From an uncultured Oscillibacter sp. (GTDB lineage: Bacteria; Bacillota; Clostridia; Oscillospirales; Oscillospiraceae), in NCBI GenBank assembly GCA_900542115.1, contig UQMC01000065.1, positions 1 through 10,974 on the forward strand: a stretch of DNA of 10,974 nucleotides. Reading direction: 5' to 3'. The number at the start of each line of letters is the position of its first letter. Within the stretch, counting starts at the first letter, position 1. Both the position numbers and the translations under genes were made by a program. Shown here piece after piece: positions 5,476 to 10,974 of this stretch. A model generated the notes under the pieces. It saw nothing but the letters and a program-made list of their open reading frames with translations, did no database searches and was not told where the DNA came from.

Positions 5476-6684
5476 ATGCAGTATACCCCGGAGGAGATTC
5501 GCCAGTACGCGGCGGAGGAGGACGTTAAGTTTATCCGCATGGCCTTCTGCGATGTGGAGGGACGTCAGAAAAATATCGCCATCATGCCCGGCGAGCTGGA
5601 CCGGGCATTCCGGTATGGCATCGCCATTGACGGTTCCGCTATTCCGGGCTTCGGCGGGGAGGTCCACTCCGATCTGCTGCTGTACCCGGACCCATCTACG
5701 CTGTGCGTTTTGCCTTGGCGGCCGGAGCATGGCAGGGTGGTGCGGATGTTCTGCGCCGTGACTCGGCCGGACGGTACGGAGATCGAGGCGGACGCCCGCA
5801 GTCTTTTGAAAAGGGCCGTGGCGGACGCGGAGGCGGCGGGTTTGACCTTTACCTTCGGCACGGAAATGGAATTTTACCTGTTCTGCCGGGATGAAAACGG
5901 AGAGCCCACAAAGATTCCCTATGATGAGGCGGGCTATATGGATATTGCCCCGGCGGATAAGGGTGAAAATATCCGGCGAGAGGTCTGCCTGACGCTGGAG
6001 CAGATGGGAATCCGCCCCGAAAGCTCCCACCATGAGGAGGGACCGGGGCAGAATGAGATCGACTTCCGCTATTCCGATCCCGTCACGGCGGCGGACAATG
6101 CTGTGACGTTCCGCACCGTGGTGGATACGGCGGCGGCCCGGAATGGCCTCTGGGCAGATTTCGGCCCGAAGCCGCTGGCAGACCGTCCTGGAAACGGTCT
6201 GCACATCAACTTTTCCGTAACTGCCGCCGATGGCCGGGATGTGCTGCCGGCGGCTATTGCCGGGATTCTGGCGCGAATTTCGGATATGACGCTGTTTTTG
6301 AACCCCAAGGAGGAATCCTATCGCCGGTTCGGGAGCTGCAAGGCGCCCCGCTACATTTCGTGGTCTGCGGAGAATCGTTCCCAGCTCATTCGGGTCCCGG
6401 CGGCGGAGGGGGAGTACCGGCGGGCGGAGCTTCGGTCTCCGGATGCGCTGTGCAATCCCTCTCTTGCCTTTGCACTGCTGATTCGCGCCGGAATGGAGGG
6501 CATCGCCCGCGAGGTACAGCTTCCCCCGGCAGCGGACCTGAACCTGTTCACGGTGCCGGAGGAGGTTCGCAGGCGTTACGCGCTTCTGCCGGAAACACTG
6601 GCAGCGGCCAAGGCCGCAGCGGCAGGCAGTGATTTTATCAAAGAAAACCTGCCGGAAAGTGTTTTGAAATATTATGTAAACTAA
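5476..6684 (+). CDS. glnA: Type I glutamine synthetase
   Basis: Makes glutamine from glutamate, ammonia and ATP; paired with the upstream glutamate synthase it forms a GS-GOGAT cycle. It has 402 residues from ATG 5476, preceded by GGAGGT (5465-5470). Landmarks are the beta-grasp N-domain with DGSAIPGF (52-59), metal-ligand region TEMEFYLF (129-136), SHHEEGPGQNEIDF (184-197), the ATP-loop KPLADRPGNGLH (232-243), SAENRSQLIRVP (297-308) and AELRSPDALCNPSLA (317-331). These match the synthetase active-site motifs, including the Arg of NRS and the Glu/Arg of AELR. Two oddities: the usual DGSS is DGSA, which I also associate with related clostridial enzymes, and the protein ends at about SVLKYYVN, some 25-40 residues before most type I enzymes. 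The adenylylation-loop region is not recognisable. A gamma-glutamylmethylamide synthetase is a less likely alternative. Confidence 0.92.
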   Translation: MQYTPEEIRQYAAEEDVKFIRMAFCDVEGRQKNIAIMPGELDRAFRYGIAIDGSAIPGFGGEVHSDLLLYPDPSTLCVLPWRPEHGRVVRMFCAVTRPDGTEIEADARSLLKRAVADAEAAGLTFTFGTEMEFYLFCRDENGEPTKIPYDEAGYMDIAPADKGENIRREVCLTLEQMGIRPESSHHEEGPGQNEIDFRYSDPVTAADNAVTFRTVVDTAAARNGLWADFGPKPLADRPGNGLHINFSVTAADGRDVLPAAIAGILARISDMTLFLNPKEESYRRFGSCKAPRYISWSAENRSQLIRVPAAEGEYRRAELRSPDALCNPSLAFALLIRAGMEGIAREVQLPPAADLNLFTVPEEVRRRYALLPETLAAAKAAAAGSDFIKENLPESVLKYYVN

Positions 6685-6689
6685 ATCCG

Positions 6690-6714
6690 CTCCGACAGGA
6701 CTGCTCTGTCGGAG
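6690..6714 (+). promoter_or_regulatory. Hairpin between glnA and the ANTAR gene
   Basis: CTCCGACAG (6690-6698) pairs perfectly with CTGTCGGAG (6706-6714) around the seven-base loop GACTGCT. No T-run follows, so it is not an intrinsic terminator. The last six loop bases, ACTGCT, have A at position 1 and G at position 4 as in ANTAR-binding loops, but the loop is one base too long. Possible roles are mRNA processing, stability or regulator feedback; none is shown by the sequence alone. Confidence 0.5.
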
Positions 6715-6742
6715 TCTGCAAGGAGAGAGGAGGGGACCGTTC

Positions 6743-7324
6743 ATGGAACTGGAGCGCCGCTACAGCGTTCTGGCGGTGTCCGCCTCTCTCAAATTTGTTG
6801 AAACGCTGCGGACGCTGCTGCCGGAGGGGCGCTACGGCCCGGTGACGGTCCTGCATGACGCGGCGGCGGCCCGGCGGGCGCTGGCGGAGAGCAGCTACGA
6901 TTTAGTGCTCATCAACACGCCGCTGCCGGACGAGTTTGGCACCCGGCTGGCGCTGGACGCCTGTGAGAGCAGCAGCGCCGGTGTGCTGCTGCTTGTAAAG
7001 GCGGAGCACTGTCCGGATATTGAGGCGCAGGTGTCGGCCCACGGTGTGCTGACGCTGGCCAAGCCCACCTCCGCGCAGCTATTTGCCCAAACGCTGCGGC
7101 TTCTATGCATTACTCGAGAGCGACTGCGGGGCATGGAGAAAAAAGCGGTGACGCTGCAGGAGAAAATGGAGGAGATTCGGTTAGTGAACCGGGCAAAGTG
7201 GCTGCTGATCGAGGAGCTGAAAATGACGGAGCAGGAGGCTCACCGCTATATCGAAAAGCAGGCCATGGACCGCTGCGTGACCCGGCGGGCCGTGGCGGAG
7301 CAGATTTTATCCATCTATCAGTGA
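6743..7324 (+). CDS. ANTAR-domain antiterminator with degenerate receiver (NitR-like)
   Basis: RNA-binding regulator, 193 residues, start ATG 6743 after a purine-rich GGAGAGAGGAGGGG. Residues 7-108 resemble a response-regulator receiver. The usual phospho-acceptor Asp is Asn58 (DLVLINTPLP, where LVLLD..MP is expected), the N-terminal acidic pair is replaced by VLAVSAS, while the conserved Lys survives as K107-P108. A helical linker (about 109-145, rich in Leu, Glu, Lys, Arg) is probably a coiled coil. Residues 146-190 are the ANTAR three-helix bundle, with AKWLLIEELKMTEQEAHRYIEKQAMD and VAEQIL. ANTAR proteins bind paired hexaloop hairpins and prevent termination. NitR, encoded beside glnA in Clostridium saccharobutylicum, is the nearest precedent I know. 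Being last in the operon whose leader has a matching hairpin, it probably autoregulates. The lost Asp argues for control without phosphorylation, perhaps by protein contact or abundance. Confidence 0.9.
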   Translation: MELERRYSVLAVSASLKFVETLRTLLPEGRYGPVTVLHDAAAARRALAESSYDLVLINTPLPDEFGTRLALDACESSSAGVLLLVKAEHCPDIEAQVSAHGVLTLAKPTSAQLFAQTLRLLCITRERLRGMEKKAVTLQEKMEEIRLVNRAKWLLIEELKMTEQEAHRYIEKQAMDRCVTRRAVAEQILSIYQ

Positions 7325-7344
7325 GCAATGAATATTTTATATAA

Positions 7345-8992
<1,648 letters not shown>

Positions 8993-9022
8993 CTTTTTAA
9001 CATTTGAAAACAGGAGGTCCCT

Positions 9023-10564
9023 ATGGCTTCACAAATGATTCTTGTTCTGGATTTCGGCGGCCAGTATAACCAGCTCATTGCCCGCCGCGTCCGGGAATGC
9101 AGCGTATACTGCGAGGTCAAGCCCTATACCACATCCCTTGAGGAAATCAAGGCGCTGAACCCCATCGGCATTATCTTTACCGGCGGTCCCAACAGCGTGT
9201 ATGATCCCGCGTCCCCGCAGGCGGACCCGGAGATTTTCAAGCTGGGGATTCCCATCCTCGGCATTTGCTACGGCTGCCAGCTCTTGGCCCACAATCTGGG
9301 CGGCCGCGTTGTGGCGGCCACGGAGGATTCCGCCCGGGAGTACGGCAAGACGGAGACGTATTTCAACACGGACTGCAAGCTGTTCCACGGTCTGCCTGCC
9401 GAGAGCATTACGTGGATGAGCCACGGCGACTATATGGAAAAGGTGCCGGAGGGCTTTTCTCTGGTGGCCCATTCCGAGGCCTGCCCCAATGTGGCTATCT
9501 GCGATGAAAGCCGTGGCTTTTACGGCGTCCAGTTCCACCCGGAGGTCAACCATACCCAGCACGGCACGGATATGATTCGCAACTTCCTCTATGAAGTCTG
9601 CGGCGCCAAGGGCGAGTGGACCATGGGCGATTACAAGGATATTGCCATCCGCCAGATTCGGGAAAAGGTGGGCGATGGCAAGGTGCTGCTGGCTCTGTCC
9701 GGCGGCGTGGATTCCTCTGTAGCGGCGGCGCTGGTGGCTGAGGCTGTCGGCAGTCAGCTCACCTGTGTGTTCGTGGACCACGGCCTCATGCGGCTCAACG
9801 AGGGCGATGAGGTAGAGGAAGCCTTTAAAAAATGGGACATCAACTTCGTCCGCGCCAACGCGGAGGAGCTGTTTTTGAGCAAGCTGGCCGGCGTCAGCGA
9901 GCCGGAGCGCAAGCGCAAGATCATCGGCGAGGAGTTTATCCGGGTCTTAGAGGCGGAGGCCAAGAAGATCGGGCAGGTGGACTATTTGGTGCAGGGCACT
10001 ATTTATCCCGATGTTATTGAGTCCGGTACCGGTGATGCCGCTGTCATCAAGAGCCATCACAATGTGGGCGGTCTGCCGGATTATGTGGATTTCAAGGAAA
10101 TCATCGAGCCGCTGCGGATGCTCTTTAAAGATGAGGTGCGGCAGCTTGGCCGGGAGCTGGGCCTGCCGGAGTATCTGGTCATGCGCCAGCCGTTCCCCGG
10201 TCCGGGACTTGCCATCCGCGTCATCGGCGAGATCACCAAGGAAAAGCTGGATACACTGCGCCTTGCGGACTTTATTTTCCGGGACGAGATCGCCAAGGCC
10301 CATCTGGAGGGCACCATGAACCAGTATTTCGCGGTGCTGACCAATATGCGCTCCGTGGGCGTTCAGGGCGATGGCCGGACGTATGACTATACGCTGGCCC
10401 TCCGCAGCGTCACCACCACGGACTTCATGACCGCCGACTGGACCCGTATCCCCTATGAGGTGCTGGACCGGGTCTCCGTCCGCATTGTCAATGAGGTGCC
10501 CCATATCAACCGCATTGTCTACGATATCACCTCCAAACCCCCCGCAACCATCGAGTGGGAATGA
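9023..10564 (+). CDS. guaA: GMP synthase, glutamine-hydrolysing
   Basis: Converts XMP to GMP with ATP and glutamine nitrogen, completing guanine nucleotide synthesis. It has 513 residues, the normal length of the fused enzyme. The N-terminal class I amidotransferase domain (about 1-195) has [17 protein letters not shown], nucleophile Cys82 in GICYGCQ, and His172 and Glu174 in FHPEV. The ATP pyrophosphatase domain contains the PP-loop SGGVDSS (226-232), and the C-terminal dimerisation domain ends [12 protein letters not shown] 9023 follows AGGAGGT (9012-9018) by four bases. It lies 55 bases downstream of pyrG on the same strand and probably has its own promoter. The frame is intact to TGA 10562-10564, although the 3' end of guaA is a common att site for mobile elements, and the sequence beyond it differs in composition. 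Confidence 0.97.
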   Translation: MASQMILVLDFGGQYNQLIARRVRECSVYCEVKPYTTSLEEIKALNPIGIIFTGGPNSVYDPASPQADPEIFKLGIPILGICYGCQLLAHNLGGRVVAATEDSAREYGKTETYFNTDCKLFHGLPAESITWMSHGDYMEKVPEGFSLVAHSEACPNVAICDESRGFYGVQFHPEVNHTQHGTDMIRNFLYEVCGAKGEWTMGDYKDIAIRQIREKVGDGKVLLALSGGVDSSVAAALVAEAVGSQLTCVFVDHGLMRLNEGDEVEEAFKKWDINFVRANAEELFLSKLAGVSEPERKRKIIGEEFIRVLEAEAKKIGQVDYLVQGTIYPDVIESGTGDAAVIKSHHNVGGLPDYVDFKEIIEPLRMLFKDEVRQLGRELGLPEYLVMRQPFPGPGLAIRVIGEITKEKLDTLRLADFIFRDEIAKAHLEGTMNQYFAVLTNMRSVGVQGDGRTYDYTLALRSVTTTDFMTADWTRIPYEVLDRVSVRIVNEVPHINRIVYDITSKPPATIEWE

Positions 10565-10565
10565 G

Positions 10566-10614
10566 AAAAAAGTGAATATGATGGGCTGAAAAGCCTTGAA
10601 AACACTCACTTTTT
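10566..10614 (+). terminator. Probable terminator after guaA
   Basis: The outer stem AAAAAGTGA (10567-10575) pairs with TCACTTTTT (10606-10614). Inside it GGCT (10584-10587) pairs with AGCC (10592-10595) around a GAAA tetraloop. The T-run forms the 3' side of the stem. The internal loops make it weaker than the others in this window. It begins two bases after the guaA stop. Confidence 0.55.
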
Positions 10615-10633
10615 GACAACCTCATTTCCTGTT

Positions 10634-10652
10634 TGATAGCAAAATGATAGCA
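10634..10652 (+). repeat. Short tandem direct repeat TGATAGCA
   Basis: TGATAGCA occurs at 10634-10641 and again at 10645-10652, an 11-base period, roughly one helical turn. Spaced on one DNA face next to a probable att site, the pair could be binding sites for an integrase arm domain or an excisionase. Chance occurrence is not excluded for an eight-base repeat. Confidence 0.4.
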
Positions 10653-10743
10653 GATACCAAAGCCGTTTTGTTCGTTCTTGTTTTGGCGAGCGAATGGTTT
10701 GCAGGTTTGCTGTCGCATCCAATCCTATATTGAGAGCGAAAAA

Positions 10744-10789
10744 GGCTCTGCTGACTTTCTGTAAAAGAAAGCCGGCAGAGCCCTTTTTT
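10744..10789. terminator. Strong bidirectional terminator between guaA and the minus-strand gene
   Basis: A 16-bp stem (10744-10759 with 10767-10782) with one G-U pair and one A-C mismatch closes a TGTAAAA loop. Six T follow at 10784-10789, and a run of five A precedes at 10739-10743. The A-run on one side and T-run on the other make it suitable for convergent transcription from guaA and from the gene ending at 10805. The bases between the two terminators (10615-10743) hold only the short repeat and no convincing gene. Confidence 0.9.
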
Positions 10790-10804
10790 ATTTAGTCAAG
10801 AGTA

Positions 10805-10974
10805 TTATTTCTTGCGCAAAACATTTGAAACGGTGGATTGCGAAATATCCAGCATTGCTGCAATGGTTTCTTGATTAATTTTTTGTTTGCAGAGATCTTT
10901 GATTACTTCATTTCTTTGAACTGTTGAGGTGATTTCGGGAAGTCGATGAATTGTTTCGGAAACAACTCCAGAAG
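10805..10974 (-). CDS. Helix-turn-helix protein, C-terminal fragment cut by window edge
   Basis: Reading the minus strand from 10972 gives 55 codons and then TAA (complement of 10805-10807). No start is present because the window ends inside the gene. The C-terminus contains INQETIAAMLDISQSTVSNV followed by LRKK and the stop. This fits a classic helix-turn-helix: IAAML as the supporting helix, DIS as the turn and QSTVSNVL as the recognition helix. Before it, RNEVIKDLCKQK is a likely preceding helix. The protein therefore probably binds DNA through its extreme C-terminus. It is AT-rich in codon use (AAA, AAT, ATT), unlike the genes to its left, which suggests foreign origin. The family cannot be fixed from this fragment; a regulator or replication/recombination protein of a mobile element is plausible. 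It converges on guaA, with a bidirectional terminator 15 bases from its stop. Confidence 0.65.
   Translation of the reverse strand, partial: SGVVSETIHRLPEITSTVQRNEVIKDLCKQKINQETIAAMLDISQSTVSNVLRKK

Larger units (their letters stand above)
10545..10660. other. Possible mobile-element junction at the 3' end of guaA
   Basis: GC content drops sharply just after the guaA stop. I hand-counted 43 of 60 G/C at 10141-10200 against 23 of 60 at 10801-10860 and 16 of 60 at 10861-10920. The guaA 3' end is an established integration site for integrative elements of several bacterial groups, with integration normally restoring the end of the gene. Here the intact gene end, AT-rich downstream DNA and a short repeat fit an element end, but no integrase or second att copy lies in the window. 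Confidence 0.35.

Noticed and set aside
10527..10718. Minus-strand frame of 63 codons across the guaA end
   Set aside because: It runs through the guaA terminator hairpin into antisense guaA and shows no family features.
10644..10733. Small plus-strand frame of 29 codons
   Set aside because: It has no ribosome-binding site or recognisable motif, and is overlapped by the repeat region; probably chance.

Overview
The window reads as a chromosomal contig end from a GC-rich Clostridia-class Firmicute, most likely an Oscillospiraceae-type gut anaerobe. The reasons are strong AGGAGG ribosome-binding sites, sigma-A-type promoters, intrinsic terminators, an ANTAR-regulated nitrogen operon of clostridial type, and a DUF11-like repeat protein of a kind common in these genomes. 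The placement rests on recalled family resemblance, not on a search. The first 52 bases are not genomic: they are an Illumina TruSeq P7 index adapter left on the assembly.

Layout: (1) 1-52 adapter, fused in frame to a 5'-truncated DegV-family gene (53-846) that ends at a terminator. (2) A DUF11-like repeat protein (1001-1858) with its own terminator. (3) A near-consensus promoter (TTGACA-17-TATCAT) carrying a dyad in its spacer. It is followed by a leader in which a hexaloop hairpin of ANTAR-target type overlaps the 5' arm of a 20-bp intrinsic terminator. (4) A five-gene nitrogen operon: class II glutamine amidotransferase (2067-3158), ferredoxin/FMN glutamate synthase core (3158-4663), GXGXG subunit (4728-5447), type I glutamine synthetase (5476-6684) and an ANTAR antiterminator with a degenerate receiver domain (6743-7324). 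(5) pyrG (7372-8967) and guaA (9023-10564), two glutamine-dependent nucleotide enzymes on the same strand. (6) After the guaA stop the sequence becomes AT-rich. It holds two terminators, a short direct repeat and the 3' end of a minus-strand helix-turn-helix gene cut by the window edge.

How it fits together: the three split glutamate synthase subunits and glutamine synthetase form a GS-GOGAT ammonia-assimilation module without a recognisable NAD(P)H subunit, so reduced ferredoxin is the likely donor. The last gene of the module encodes an RNA-binding antiterminator, and the operon's leader carries a matching RNA target mutually exclusive with a terminator. That suggests a self-contained, autoregulated nitrogen circuit. 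CTP synthase and GMP synthetase directly downstream both consume glutamine. The 3' end of guaA is a known integration hotspot, and the abrupt drop in GC there suggests the boundary of an integrated element.

I saw no rRNA, tRNA, CRISPR array or insertion sequence. The most interesting part is the leader at 1925-2066 with its probable cognate regulator at 6743-7324. It belongs to a known regulatory class rather than a wholly new system, but its second expected hairpin is not evident, and a dyad sits inside the promoter.
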